A stretch of DNA of 24,640 bases from CAZXVW01 sp964644025. Lineage in GTDB: Bacteria; Acidobacteriota; Terriglobia; Bryobacterales; Bryobacteraceae. Within the stretch, counting starts at the first letter, position 1; each line of letters opens with the position of its first letter. The notes under the pieces were generated by a model. It was given only the letters and a program-made list of their open reading frames with translations, searched no databases and was not told the DNA's origin. Position numbers and translations under genes: made by a program. Shown here piece after piece: positions 14,654 through 22,046 of the stretch. Location of the stretch: contig CAZXVW010000043.1 in the NCBI GenBank assembly GCA_964644025.1, forward strand, positions 1-24,640, written 5' to 3'.

Positions 14654-16570
14654 TCATTGTTTCTTGTTTTCATCGACGTCCACGAATTCGGCGTCGACGA
14701 CGTTCTCCTTCTCTTCGGTGGGGCCCTCTTGTTGCGGCGGGGCTTGCTGGGCCCCGGTGCCCGGCTGGCTCGCGGAAGCCTTGTACATAGCCTCGGCCAG
14801 CTTGTGAGAGGCCGAAGTGAGCTTGTCCATGGCCGACTTGATCCGGTCGGTGCCTCCTTCGGCCACGGCCTTCTTGGTCTCCTCCAGGGCTTCCTCCACC
14901 TGCTTGGCGTCGGAATCGCTGATCTTGGCGCGATGTTCCTTCAGCATCTTCTCGATGTTATAGATCATCGCGTCCGCCTGGTTCTTGACTTCGATTTCTT
15001 CTTTCTTCCTTCTGTCCTCGGCGGCGTGCGCCTCGGCATCCTTGGCCATCTTCTCGACCTCCTCTTTGCTGAGACCGGAAGAGGACGTGATGGTAATCTT
15101 CTGCTCGTTATTGGTGGCGCGGTCCTTCGCCGTGACATTCAGAATGCCGTTGGCGTCAATATCGAAGGTGACCTCGATCTGCGGGATCCCGCGCGGCGCC
15201 GGCGGAATTCCGACGAGCTGGAACACACCCAGAAGGCGGTTGTCGGCGGCCATGGCGCGCTCGCCCTGGTAAACCTTGACCTCCACCGAAGTCTGATTAT
15301 CGGCGGCGGTGGAGAAGACCTCGGTCTTGCGCGTCGGAATCGTCGTGTTGCGCTCGATGAGCTTGGTGAAGACGCCGCCCAGCGTCTCAATTCCCAGCGA
15401 AAGCGGCGTCACATCGAGCAACAGGACGTCCTTCACTTCGCCGGCGAGCACGCCGCCTTGCACCGCAGCCCCGATGGCCACCACCTCATCCGGATTCACG
15501 CTCTTGTTCGGCTCCTTGCCGAACAGATCCTTGACAGCCTGCTGCACCTTCGGGATGCGGGTCGAGCCGCCGACAAGCACCACCTCTTTGATATCGGCCG
15601 GGGTAAGGTCGGCGTCGGCCAGGGCCTGCTTGCACGGCCCGACGGTGCGCTGGACGATATCGTCGATCATCTGCTCGAACCGGGCCCGGGTGAGCTTCAT
15701 CACCAGATGCTTGGGGCCGCTGGCGTCAGCAGTGATGAACGGCAGGTTGATCTCGGTCTCCAGCAGCGTCGAAAGCTCGATCTTTGCCTTCTCGGCCGCT
15801 TCCTTGAGCCGCTGCAAGGCCATCTGGTCCTTGGAAAGATCGATACCCTGCTCCTTCTTGAACTCCTCGATAATCCAGTCAATCAGCCGCTGGTCAATGT
15901 TGTCGCCGCCAAGATGTGTGTCACCGTTGGTCGACTTCACCTCGACCACACCTTCGCCAACCTCCAGGATCGAGATGTCGAAGGTCCCGCCGCCAAAGTC
16001 ATAGACGGCAATCGTCTCGTCCTTCTTCTTGTCAAGACCGTAGGCCAGAGCAGCGGCGGTAGGCTCATTGATGATCCGCATGACCTCCAGCCCGGCGATC
16101 TGGCCGGCATCCTTGGTGGCCTGGCGCTGCGAATCGTTGAAATACGCCGGCACGGTGATCACCGCCTTGGTGACCTTCTCGCCCAGGTAAGCCTCGGCGG
16201 CTTCCTTCAGCTTGGTCAGAACCATCGCCGAGATTTCCGGGGGAGAGTAAACCTTGCCGTTGGCTTCCACGCGCGCGGTATTCCCTTCGCCGCGGACCAC
16301 TTTGAACGGCACCATGGTCATCTCCTCGGTGACTTCCTCCATCCGGCGGCCCATGAACCGTTTGATCGAATAAATGGTGTTCTCCGGATTGGTCACCGCC
16401 TGGCGCTTGGCCACCTGACCCACCAGCCGGTCTCCACCCTTGGCGAAAGCAACCACCGATGGCGTTGTCCGTCCGCCCTCTTGATTAGGGATCACCACCG
16501 GCTGGCCGCCTTCCATAACTGCGACCACGGAATTCGTCGTGCCCAGATCGATCCCGATGATTTTGCTCAT
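14654..16570 (-). CDS. dnaK: Chaperone DnaK (Hsp70)
   Basis: A 638-residue Hsp70 of normal length. The ATPase domain starts MSKIIGIDLGTTNSVVAVM and has VPAYFNDSQRQATKDAG, NEPTAAALAYG and the phosphate-2 motif VYDFGGGTFDIS; VLVGGSTRIPKVQ closes it. The linker DVLLLDVTPLSLGIET leads into the substrate-binding domain, and the protein ends in a Glu/Asp-rich tail with VVDAEF. It binds exposed hydrophobic segments in the cytoplasm in cycles driven by ATP, with DnaJ and GrpE. No grpE is found in this window. GGGAGG lies twelve bases before the ATG, a rather long spacing. It is the first gene of dnaK-dnaJ-hspR, with a strong promoter and a leader of about 84 bases that can fold. Confidence 0.99.
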   Translation of the reverse strand: MSKIIGIDLGTTNSVVAVMEGGQPVVIPNQEGGRTTPSVVAFAKGGDRLVGQVAKRQAVTNPENTIYSIKRFMGRRMEEVTEEMTMVPFKVVRGEGNTARVEANGKVYSPPEISAMVLTKLKEAAEAYLGEKVTKAVITVPAYFNDSQRQATKDAGQIAGLEVMRIINEPTAAALAYGLDKKKDETIAVYDFGGGTFDISILEVGEGVVEVKSTNGDTHLGGDNIDQRLIDWIIEEFKKEQGIDLSKDQMALQRLKEAAEKAKIELSTLLETEINLPFITADASGPKHLVMKLTRARFEQMIDDIVQRTVGPCKQALADADLTPADIKEVVLVGGSTRIPKVQQAVKDLFGKEPNKSVNPDEVVAIGAAVQGGVLAGEVKDVLLLDVTPLSLGIETLGGVFTKLIERNTTIPTRKTEVFSTAADNQTSVEVKVYQGERAMAADNRLLGVFQLVGIPPAPRGIPQIEVTFDIDANGILNVTAKDRATNNEQKITITSSSGLSKEEVEKMAKDAEAHAAEDRRKKEEIEVKNQADAMIYNIEKMLKEHRAKISDSDAKQVEEALEETKKAVAEGGTDRIKSAMDKLTSASHKLAEAMYKASASQPGTGAQQAPPQQEGPTEEKENVVDAEFVDVDENKKQ

Positions 16571-16582
16571 GTTGACAATAAA

Positions 16583-16653
16583 CCTCCCTGCTAAGAACCC
16601 TTACACAAGTCCATATGACGTTCACGGATGCGGAGGGGACCGCATCCTTAGCA
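16583..16653 (-). promoter_or_regulatory. Structured 5' leader of dnaK
   Basis: In the transcript, GGATGCGG (16647 to 16640) pairs perfectly with CCGCATCC (16633 to 16626) around a six-base loop, within ten bases of the predicted 5' end. A second, long-range pairing joins TGCTAAG (16653 to 16647) with CTTAGCA (16595 to 16589), which directly abuts the GGGAGG ribosome site (16588 to 16583). The two helices share one base. Such a fold next to a heat-shock ribosome site could act as an RNA thermometer. Confidence 0.45.
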
Positions 16654-16660
16654 CACATAT

Positions 16661-16689
16661 ATTATCAAACTTTAGTCGCCCCTTGTCAA
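16661..16689 (-). promoter_or_regulatory. Sigma-70-type promoter of dnaK-dnaJ-hspR
   Basis: On the minus strand a perfect -35 TTGACA (16689 to 16684) is followed after 17 bases by GATAAT (16666 to 16661). Transcription should begin near 16654. This is the best promoter in the window and fits a gene held down by a repressor rather than driven by an alternative sigma factor. Confidence 0.8.
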
Positions 16690-16701
16690 GTCCTACCTTG
16701 A
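16682..16701. promoter_or_regulatory. Candidate HspR operator over the dnaK -35 box
   Basis: TCAAG (16686-16690) and CTTGA (16697-16701) form an inverted repeat with six bases between, and CTTGTCAAG (16682-16690) is itself a near palindrome covering the -35. The half-sites resemble those of the actinobacterial HspR site HAIR (CTTGAGT-N7-ACTCAAG), but the outer pair is in the opposite order. Binding by the hspR product is inference. Confidence 0.4.
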
Positions 16702-16840
16702 TTTTTTGCTGGCGACCGAGTCGCTGCCGCGGTTCTGACAAGGCCGCCTCGCGCTGGCACTCTCGTGCGGGATCGCCGCTAGAGCGAAGATGGCTGGTTC
16801 CTGAAGGGTAAGCCCCCGGCTGAGGCGCGCATCCGACGGG

Positions 16841-17860
16841 TTATCCTTCCTCATTCACAGTGGATTTCAGGGGACGCCGGTCGTGACGTTCCCCGTGTTC
16901 GGGCAGGATCAATTCATCGAGCAGGAAAGCCCGTTTGCGGCCGTTGCTGACAACCCGGCCCCAAAATCTCCGCTTCCCATTGATTTCCAATTGCAGGGGC
17001 CGGTCCACGGGGTGGTCAAACGCGATCACATCCCCTACGGACAGCTTCAGCATGTCTTGCACGCAAATGGTCGGACCCTCGAGCCGCCCGTCCAGATGGA
17101 GCTTCGACGCCTGAATCAACTTGAGCACCCGGCCTTGCTCGTCCTCGGTCGAATCCGTTTTGCGGAGCGACCACTGCTGGTCGAACTTCTGGCGGAGCAT
17201 CTTGATGATGATCGATGGCACGCCGAGGTTGATCATGCCCACATTGTCACCGATGCGCACTTCCATGCTGACGGCCACCACCGCCTCGTTCGGAGCCAGA
17301 ATTTGCAGCAATTGTGGTTCGGTTTCCCGCCCCTCGACGCTGAAGGCAAGCTCGGTCACCGCACGCCAGGCCTCGCGCAAGTCATGCAGGACGATCCGGA
17401 TCATCCCGTCGAGAATATGCTGCTCGATTTCAGTGACTTCGCGGCTGATTTGTCCCTGGCTGCTGCCGGTGCCTCCCAGCACCATCTCCAGGATCGGAAA
17501 CACGAGCGAGGGGTTCATCTCAAGGACCGCGTTGCCGTCGTAAGGCTTCATCCCCAGCGAAATCATCACCGTCGGCGAAGGCAGGCACTGCGAAAATTCC
17601 ATGAAGGAGAGCTGCTCCACCGAAACCAGGTTCACAATAACATAGGCGCGGAGGTAGGCCGAGAGGCTGGAGGCCAGGCTGCGCGCAAAATTCTCGTGGA
17701 GAAGGTGAATGGCCCGGAGCTGGTCCTTGGGAATCCGGTCCGGCCGCCGGAAGTCATACGGCTGCGCCTTTTTGGCCGGATCGTCGTCCTGGCCGCCGGC
17801 GCGCAGATTTCGAAATACGTTATCTATCTCTTCCTGGGAAAGAACACGATCGAGGGCCAC
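16841..17860 (-). CDS. fliM: Flagellar motor switch protein FliM
   Basis: A 339-residue FliM, the C-ring protein that receives CheY-phosphate and sets the direction of flagellar rotation. The N-terminal CheY-binding peptide is seen as VLSQEEIDNVF. The middle domain has the GGxG motif in LEMVLGGTGSS, which contacts FliG, and VTEIEQHILDGMI. The C-terminal FliN-like domain has LSVGDVIAFDHPVDRPLQLEINGKR. It looks complete. GTG 17860 is the start, preceded by AAAGGAG at seven bases. No other flagellar or chemotaxis gene is in the window; neighbours are dnaK and a small basic protein, so it is either an isolated motility gene or separately placed from the main cluster. A TATAAA on the minus strand (17917 to 17912) could be its -10. 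Confidence 0.95.
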   Translation of the reverse strand: MALDRVLSQEEIDNVFRNLRAGGQDDDPAKKAQPYDFRRPDRIPKDQLRAIHLLHENFARSLASSLSAYLRAYVIVNLVSVEQLSFMEFSQCLPSPTVMISLGMKPYDGNAVLEMNPSLVFPILEMVLGGTGSSQGQISREVTEIEQHILDGMIRIVLHDLREAWRAVTELAFSVEGRETEPQLLQILAPNEAVVAVSMEVRIGDNVGMINLGVPSIIIKMLRQKFDQQWSLRKTDSTEDEQGRVLKLIQASKLHLDGRLEGPTICVQDMLKLSVGDVIAFDHPVDRPLQLEINGKRRFWGRVVSNGRKRAFLLDELILPEHGERHDRRPLKSTVNEEG

Positions 17861-17945
17861 CCGGGGGCTCCTTTCCTACCAGCTCATCCATCGGCTGACA
17901 GCGAGGCTGGCTTTATACCGGGGAGCGGGACTGACATCCGTATCT

Positions 17946-17959
17946 ATTTGAGTACAAAT
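17946..17959. promoter_or_regulatory. AT-rich inverted repeat upstream of fliM
   Basis: ATTTG and CAAAT flank AGTA, a short dyad in the 132-base gap between the small basic gene and fliM. It could be an operator or the foot of a weak hairpin. No regulator can be named. Confidence 0.3.
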
Positions 17960-17992
17960 GTCTTACAAGGGCCGATGCGTCTGGCTGGCAGG

Positions 17993-18211
17993 TCAGGATT
18001 CCTCTTCTGAGACCTCGTTGTCGGGATTGTATTCGTTGGGCACAAAATCATAGATGCTGGCGCTGAAGTCGATGGCGTCGTCCAGACTCTTGCGGCCGCG
18101 GTTCTGTTTGGCAATCTTCCGAGCCGCCCTCTTCTCAGCCTTCTCGCGCTGTCTGTCCTGGCGGGCAAGCTCCTTCTGGCGTTTCTTGAATGTAGTGCTC
18201 GAACGGGCCAT
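17993..18211 (-). CDS. Small basic conserved-looking protein, unknown function
   Basis: A 72-residue protein with no signal or membrane segment. Residues 5-42 are a highly charged helix rich in Lys, Arg, Glu and Gln (KKRQKELARQDRQREKAEKR), and residues 43-72 are acidic and contain SLDDAIDFSASIYDFVPNEY. The GGAGG four to five bases before the ATG at 18211 and the clear change of charge along the chain argue for a real gene. I recall similar small proteins in Acidobacteriota and relatives next to RNA-binding genes, but that is memory and not a match made here. It is about 100 bases downstream of the RRM gene on the same strand. A nucleic-acid or ribosome-linked role would fit the basic helix; that is inference. 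Confidence 0.75.
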   Translation of the reverse strand: MARSSTTFKKRQKELARQDRQREKAEKRAARKIAKQNRGRKSLDDAIDFSASIYDFVPNEYNPDNEVSEEES

Positions 18212-18272
18212 GAGTCCTCCTTCTTCTGCGCTGGGTGCGGCCGGATCACAGCCGGGCCCTGTCTATGAAACC

Positions 18273-18305
18273 GTCTCGGCCGGCGTGGCGCGGTGCCGGC
18301 GAGAC
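18273..18305 (-). terminator. Hairpin after the RRM gene, possible weak terminator
   Basis: On the minus strand GTCTCGCCGGC (18305 to 18295) pairs with GCCGGCCGAGAC (18284 to 18273) with one bulged base and a ten-base loop, followed by GGTTTC. The T run is short, so termination is probably partial. It begins six bases after the RRM stop. Confidence 0.45.
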
Positions 18306-18310
18306 TTCGA

Positions 18311-18592
18311 CTAGCGGTCCCAGGAAAGGGCATCAAAGCCGACGGGAATCACCGGAGGAGCCGGTCGGACAGTGAGAGGCCGTCCGTCGAGACGGGCCCC
18401 GTTGAGTGCTTTGATGGCTTTCTCAGCTTCGCTGTCGTCTTGCATCTTCACGAATGCAAAGCCCCGCGAGTGGCCAGTTTCCCAATCAGTGGCGAGATTG
18501 ACGTCGCTGACAGTCCCATGGGATTCGAAAAGATTCCGAATGCGCTCTTCGGTGGCGTCAAAATCAAGGTTGCCGACAAAAATCTTGGTCAT
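18311..18592 (-). CDS. RRM-domain RNA-binding protein
   Basis: A 93-residue protein that is a single RNA-recognition motif. RNP2 is IFVGNL at 4-9 and RNP1 is RGFAFVKM at 43-50, with the aromatic residues that stack on RNA bases in place (F5, F45, F47). A short tail follows (RPAPPVIPVGFDALSWDR). Single-RRM proteins of this type in cyanobacteria and other bacteria bind single-stranded RNA and are often cold-induced. The ATG at 18592 is preceded by GGAG six bases upstream; the longer frame to 18634 adds 14 residues with no RRM similarity. It is followed by a hairpin and the small basic gene, which may be read from the same transcript. A long dyad lies in its leader. Confidence 0.93.
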   Translation of the reverse strand: MTKIFVGNLDFDATEERIRNLFESHGTVSDVNLATDWETGHSRGFAFVKMQDDSEAEKAIKALNGARLDGRPLTVRPAPPVIPVGFDALSWDR

Positions 18593-18648
18593 TGGCAACT
18601 CCAAAGTGGTCCAGGAGGGGCAGTTCGGACGCACACGATAATGCGCAT

Positions 18649-18684
18649 AATTTGCATCCTGGCCTCTGCTGGGCCTTGCAAATT
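18649..18684 (-). promoter_or_regulatory. Long dyad upstream of the RRM gene
   Basis: AATTTGCA (18649-18656) and TGCAAATT (18677-18684) are perfect inverse repeats, and the 20 bases between contain GGCC twice, which can pair with each other. Just beside it is ATGCGCAT (18641-18648), a perfect eight-base palindrome. Both lie 49-92 bases before the RRM start. It may be an operator or a leader hairpin of the kind that controls cold-inducible RNA-binding genes. Confidence 0.45.
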
Positions 18685-18811
18685 AAGCCAATTCCTCTTG
18701 TTAGTGTAGCAAGTCCCGTTTCCCGGGGCAAAACCGGTGATTCGGAAATCGGGTGACCGGCACCTGCGGGAACTGGATCGGGGCAACGGGTGGGAATCAT
18801 CCAACCCGCCC

Positions 18812-18820
18812 TGATAGAAT
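18812..18820 (+). promoter_or_regulatory. Extended -10 promoter of mtaB (TGA-TAGAAT)
   Basis: TG followed by one base and TAGAAT forms an extended -10. It ends nine bases before the GTG start at 18830, so transcription should begin within about three bases of the start codon. Confidence 0.55.
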
Positions 18821-18829
18821 AACTTAAGG

Positions 18830-20128
18830 GTGCACAAGTTCCTCATTCAAAGCATCGGATGCCGGGCGGCGCAGTCTGATGCTGCGGCGCTCGCCACGAT
18901 GCTGGCGCGGCGGGGTATGGAAGCGACGCGCCAGGTGCGGAGCGCCGATTTGTTGATCCTGAACACCTGCACGGTCACCGCCCGGGCCGATGAGGACGTC
19001 CGCCGCGCGCTGCGCCGGATGCACCGGGAGAACCCGGCAGCGAAGATTCTGGTGACCGGCTGCTACGCGCAACGGGCTCCCCAGGAATTGGCGGGATTGC
19101 CCGGCGTGGCCTGGGTGGTAGGCAACTCCCACCAGAGCAGAATCCCGGCGATCGTCTCCGCAGAAGAGGCGGCCGCAGGTGCGCGGATCCACGTCCGGGA
19201 GATCTCTGGTGAGCGGCAACTGCTGCTCGGGCCGGTCGAGGACGCCGTCGGCGATCGGACCCGGCCCAACCTCAAAATCCAGGACGGCTGCAACCACCGC
19301 TGTTCGTTTTGCATCATCCCGTCGGTCCGGGGGCCGAGCCGCAGCGCGCCGGCTTCGGAGGTAATCCGGCAGGTCCGGAAACTGAGCGAACGATACAGGG
19401 AGGTTGTCCTCAGCGGGGTGAACCTGGGCCGGTGGGGCCGGGAGCCGGGTATCCGGATGAGACTGGCGGACCTGCTGCGGCGGCTTCTCGCCGAGACTCC
19501 GGTCGAGCGGCTGCGGCTCAGCTCGGTGGAGCCGATGGATCTTTCCGACGATCTGCTGGAGCTAATGGCGGCCTCGCCTCGGATCGCCAAGCACGTTCAC
19601 GCGCCGTTGCAGACCGGCTCGGATTCCGTCCTGCGCCGAATGCGCCGGCCGTATCGCGCCCGGCATTACGCCGAGCGGATCCGGATGGTGCGCCACCTCA
19701 TGCCGGAGGCGGCGATTGGCGCGGACGTCATGGTGGGATTTCCCGGGGAAACCGACCAGGAGTTCGCCGAGAACCGGCGCTTCATCGACAGCCTTCCCCT
19801 CACCTACCTCCACGTGTTCACCTTTTCCGCGCGGCCGGGCACCCCGGCCGCCGAGTATCCGGACCAGGTGCCGGCGGAGGTCCGCAAGGAGCGCAACCGG
19901 ATGCTGCGGGAGCTGGCGGCGGCGAAAAATCTGGCGTTCCGCCGGAGCTTTGTGGGCCGGGCGCTTTCGGCCGTTACGCTGTCGGGAGGCCGGAGAGCCT
20001 TGACCAGCAACTTCATCCCGGTGGAGCTGGCAGCCGAGCGGGAACCCAACCGGTTAATCGACGTCGCCATCGGCGGCCTCACCGCCAAAGGCGTCTCGGA
20101 GTGCGCTCCACCATCGCGGGCCGGCTGA
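18830..20128 (+). CDS. mtaB: tRNA t6A37 methylthiotransferase MtaB
   Basis: A 432-residue radical-SAM enzyme that adds a methylthio group to N6-threonylcarbamoyladenosine at position 37 of ANN-decoding tRNAs. The N-terminal domain has the three Cys of the auxiliary [4Fe-4S] cluster: C11 (SIGCR), C47 (LNTCT) and C78 (TGCYA). The radical-SAM cluster is C154, C158, C161 in DGCNHRCSFCIIPSVRGPSRS, where the RGPSRS ending is typical of MtaB rather than MiaB. A TRAM-like RNA-binding tail follows from about 370. The GTG at 18830 is forced: an in-frame TAG lies at 18815-18817, no start codon lies between, and the next Met comes after C11. There is no proper ribosome site and almost no leader. The 116 bases to the next gene hold nothing clear. 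Confidence 0.95.
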   Translation: MHKFLIQSIGCRAAQSDAAALATMLARRGMEATRQVRSADLLILNTCTVTARADEDVRRALRRMHRENPAAKILVTGCYAQRAPQELAGLPGVAWVVGNSHQSRIPAIVSAEEAAAGARIHVREISGERQLLLGPVEDAVGDRTRPNLKIQDGCNHRCSFCIIPSVRGPSRSAPASEVIRQVRKLSERYREVVLSGVNLGRWGREPGIRMRLADLLRRLLAETPVERLRLSSVEPMDLSDDLLELMAASPRIAKHVHAPLQTGSDSVLRRMRRPYRARHYAERIRMVRHLMPEAAIGADVMVGFPGETDQEFAENRRFIDSLPLTYLHVFTFSARPGTPAAEYPDQVPAEVRKERNRMLRELAAAKNLAFRRSFVGRALSAVTLSGGRRALTSNFIPVELAAEREPNRLIDVAIGGLTAKGVSECAPPSRAG

Positions 20129-20244
20129 ACTCCATTGCCGGAATGCAGGATGAATCGAGGGACCGCGGTTTGCCGCGCCGCACCCGGGCGGCCGTGCCTG
20201 CCAGGCATGTGGCCGGCAAGCATGACGAGGCGGGTGGGAGCGGC

Positions 20245-21297
20245 CTATTCCGGCTGCAGTTCCACCGTCCACGTCCACGTCTCCCCCGGCGGGAGCCGGA
20301 CAAGCCCTTGTTGGAGATTCAGAGAATTCTGCAACCCGACCCACGGTTCCGGGCTGAAGAAACCGGCCGCCGGATCCCCCCAGATATTGAACCGGACCAG
20401 CGGCGGGGGCGGAAGCGAAGACGCCCGCTGGGTCAGCCGGATCGCCAAGCCCTGCGGATCCCGAAGCACCATGTAGACTCCGTCCTTATATCCGCCCAGA
20501 GAAACCGCCGAACGCCGCGGAAAAGCGGATAGGGGGGTCGGCCTGGCATAGGAAGCGGGCCGTTGTTCGCCGGTGGGCACACCAGGCGGGACCTTGAGGT
20601 ACTCCACCGTCGACGGCGTCTGAAACCGCATTTGCAGTGGGTCGCTCCCTTCCAGAAAGGGTACCCGGAAGGTGATGTGATTCCCGATGGAGAAGAACAT
20701 TTCTTCCCGGTTGCCCGGTGACGCCGCCACGGTGTAGAGGATGAGCAGCTTGCCGCCCGACAACCGGTAATCAGCCGTAAGCCGAAACCCGAACGGGTAC
20801 CGGCGGCGCGTTTCCGGCGTATCGCTGATAAAGACCACGGCCCCGGCGCCGGTATCGGCCGCCCCCGATGACTTGAGTTTCCATTCCATTGCCCGGGCGA
20901 AGCCGTGGATGGGGATTGCGTATCGGCGGCCCCTGCATACGTAGGCGAAGTCGGCGCCTTCGGCAGGGGGCTTCTCGCCGGCCGGGACGTTGCGGCCGGT
21001 GGCGGGCCACAGCAGCGGCGCTTTGCCCCGCCAGCCCTCGTCGGGACTATAGTCACGGGCCCTGTACAGCGTTTCGATCCACCGGCCTGCCCGGCGAACC
21101 CGAAAACTGCTCAACTCACCGCCTTCGGTGGGGGCGATGGCTGCCTCCAGACCAGCCACCCGGTCCCGGAGCACCACCAGTTCCGGCGTCTCCGGGCCCC
21201 GCGCCCGCTCCCGGGAAACCTCGTAGCGGCCGGCGGCGGCCGCGGTGAAGGCGGCCAGGAAGAAGATCACCAGCAAAAAGCGCACACGCATTGGCAT
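20245..21297 (-). CDS. Aldose 1-epimerase-like protein with signal peptide
   Basis: A 350-residue protein of the galactose-mutarotase fold, which interconverts alpha and beta forms of sugars. The residues that match the mutarotase active site are H131 (IPIHGFAR), H207 (GNHITF) and E317 (SPEPWVG). GGELSSF and LLWPATGR are further family blocks. The N-terminus RVRFLLVIFFLAAFTAAAAG is a signal peptide, so it acts in the periplasm, whereas most aldose epimerases are cytoplasmic. Two ATG codons (21297 and 21291) both give the signal, and neither has a good ribosome site. It lies 31 bases after the PhoU-like gene on the same strand and may be read with it, though no functional link is evident. A periplasmic sugar-binding or lectin-like role is the alternative. 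Confidence 0.85.
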   Translation of the reverse strand: MPMRVRFLLVIFFLAAFTAAAAGRYEVSRERARGPETPELVVLRDRVAGLEAAIAPTEGGELSSFRVRRAGRWIETLYRARDYSPDEGWRGKAPLLWPATGRNVPAGEKPPAEGADFAYVCRGRRYAIPIHGFARAMEWKLKSSGAADTGAGAVVFISDTPETRRRYPFGFRLTADYRLSGGKLLILYTVAASPGNREEMFFSIGNHITFRVPFLEGSDPLQMRFQTPSTVEYLKVPPGVPTGEQRPASYARPTPLSAFPRRSAVSLGGYKDGVYMVLRDPQGLAIRLTQRASSLPPPPLVRFNIWGDPAAGFFSPEPWVGLQNSLNLQQGLVRLPPGETWTWTVELQPE

Positions 21298-21328
21298 CCG
21301 ATCGTATCCGATTCTCGCGCCTCCGGGC

Positions 21329-22024
21329 TCAGGGGTTGATCTTCTCGGCCTTCGCGATGTCCTTCTCGTCGTAGTAGTCGAGCTTGTGTAGCGGCATCAC
21401 GATGCTGGAGAGAAGATTGAGCACGTGGCCGGCGATCCGTTCGTAGAATCGCACCGCCAGCACCATCTTGACCGTGGCCCCAGCCCTGTAATCGCTGTAG
21501 GCGATATTGCCGGTGAGTTGCTCGCAGCGGTCCACCGTATCGCGACCGCAACTAATCAGCTCAACCGCCTTCTCCCGGTCCTGGCTCTCAAACACGCCAG
21601 TGGCGCCCTCGAACTGGGTTTCCGCGCTGGCGCGGATCTCTTTCAGCTCGGCGAGGTTCTCATCCTCCGGGAGGGGTTCGTCGGACAGATTCACCAGGTC
21701 GGCAAGTTCCTTGGCGTAGTCGCCGATCCGCTCGACGTCCTTGACCAGGCTCATCAGAACCAGGCAGTAATTCTGGTTCGAGGAATTGGCGCCCACCGAG
21801 AGATGCAGAATCACCTGCTTGCGAATTCTCCGCTGCAACTTGTTGACTTTAACGTCCTGCTTTTGGAGCCGCGTCCGCTCCTCGGGGGTGACAGCGCCAG
21901 CAAAATAAATACCGCCGCTCTTCTTCACCAGGTTCAGGCTCAAGGCAAGCATCTCCGAGAAATTCGCGGCCATTTCAGCGAGTGGCTGTTTGGAGCGGAA
22001 CATTGTCAGTAGTTCGTAAAGCAT
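21329..22024 (-). CDS. PhoU-domain protein
   Basis: A 231-residue PhoU-like protein, mostly helical. The metal-binding family motif E/D-x-x-x-D is seen in SLVKDVERIGDYAKEL (D96, E98, D102), and a second related helix has RFYERIAGHVLNLL. PhoU proteins tie phosphate uptake to the Pho regulatory system and lower transport when phosphate is plentiful. Here it sits 22 bases after a Na/Pi cotransporter gene rather than with pst genes, which matches the PhoU domains often fused to or paired with such transporters. GGGAGG five bases before the ATG at 22024 fixes the start. Confidence 0.9.
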   Translation of the reverse strand: MLYELLTMFRSKQPLAEMAANFSEMLALSLNLVKKSGGIYFAGAVTPEERTRLQKQDVKVNKLQRRIRKQVILHLSVGANSSNQNYCLVLMSLVKDVERIGDYAKELADLVNLSDEPLPEDENLAELKEIRASAETQFEGATGVFESQDREKAVELISCGRDTVDRCEQLTGNIAYSDYRAGATVKMVLAVRFYERIAGHVLNLLSSIVMPLHKLDYYDEKDIAKAEKINP

Positions 22025-22046
22025 AGCTACCTCCCGGTTTCTTCGA

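Noticed and set aside
13326..14807. A 493-codon plus-strand frame opposite dnaJ and the end of dnaK
   Set aside because: It is antisense to dnaJ with all four zinc motifs, and its composition is typical of a shadow frame.
14570..16594. A 674-codon plus-strand reading frame opposite dnaK
   Set aside because: It is antisense to an unmistakable dnaK, has no family motifs and follows from high GC at third positions.
16588..16656. TTAGCACAC and CTGCTAAG considered as a CIRCE (HrcA) operator
   Set aside because: The halves are in the wrong order and too far apart for the TTAGCACTC-N9-GAGTGCTAA site. They fit better as an RNA pairing, and hspR is the regulator encoded here.
16883..18010. A 375-codon plus-strand frame opposite fliM
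   Set aside because: FliM is clear on the minus strand. The His-rich plus-strand product is a codon-bias shadow.
20129..20244. Gap after mtaB searched for a terminator or small gene
   Set aside because: Only short weak stems are present, with no T run and no frame with a start signal.
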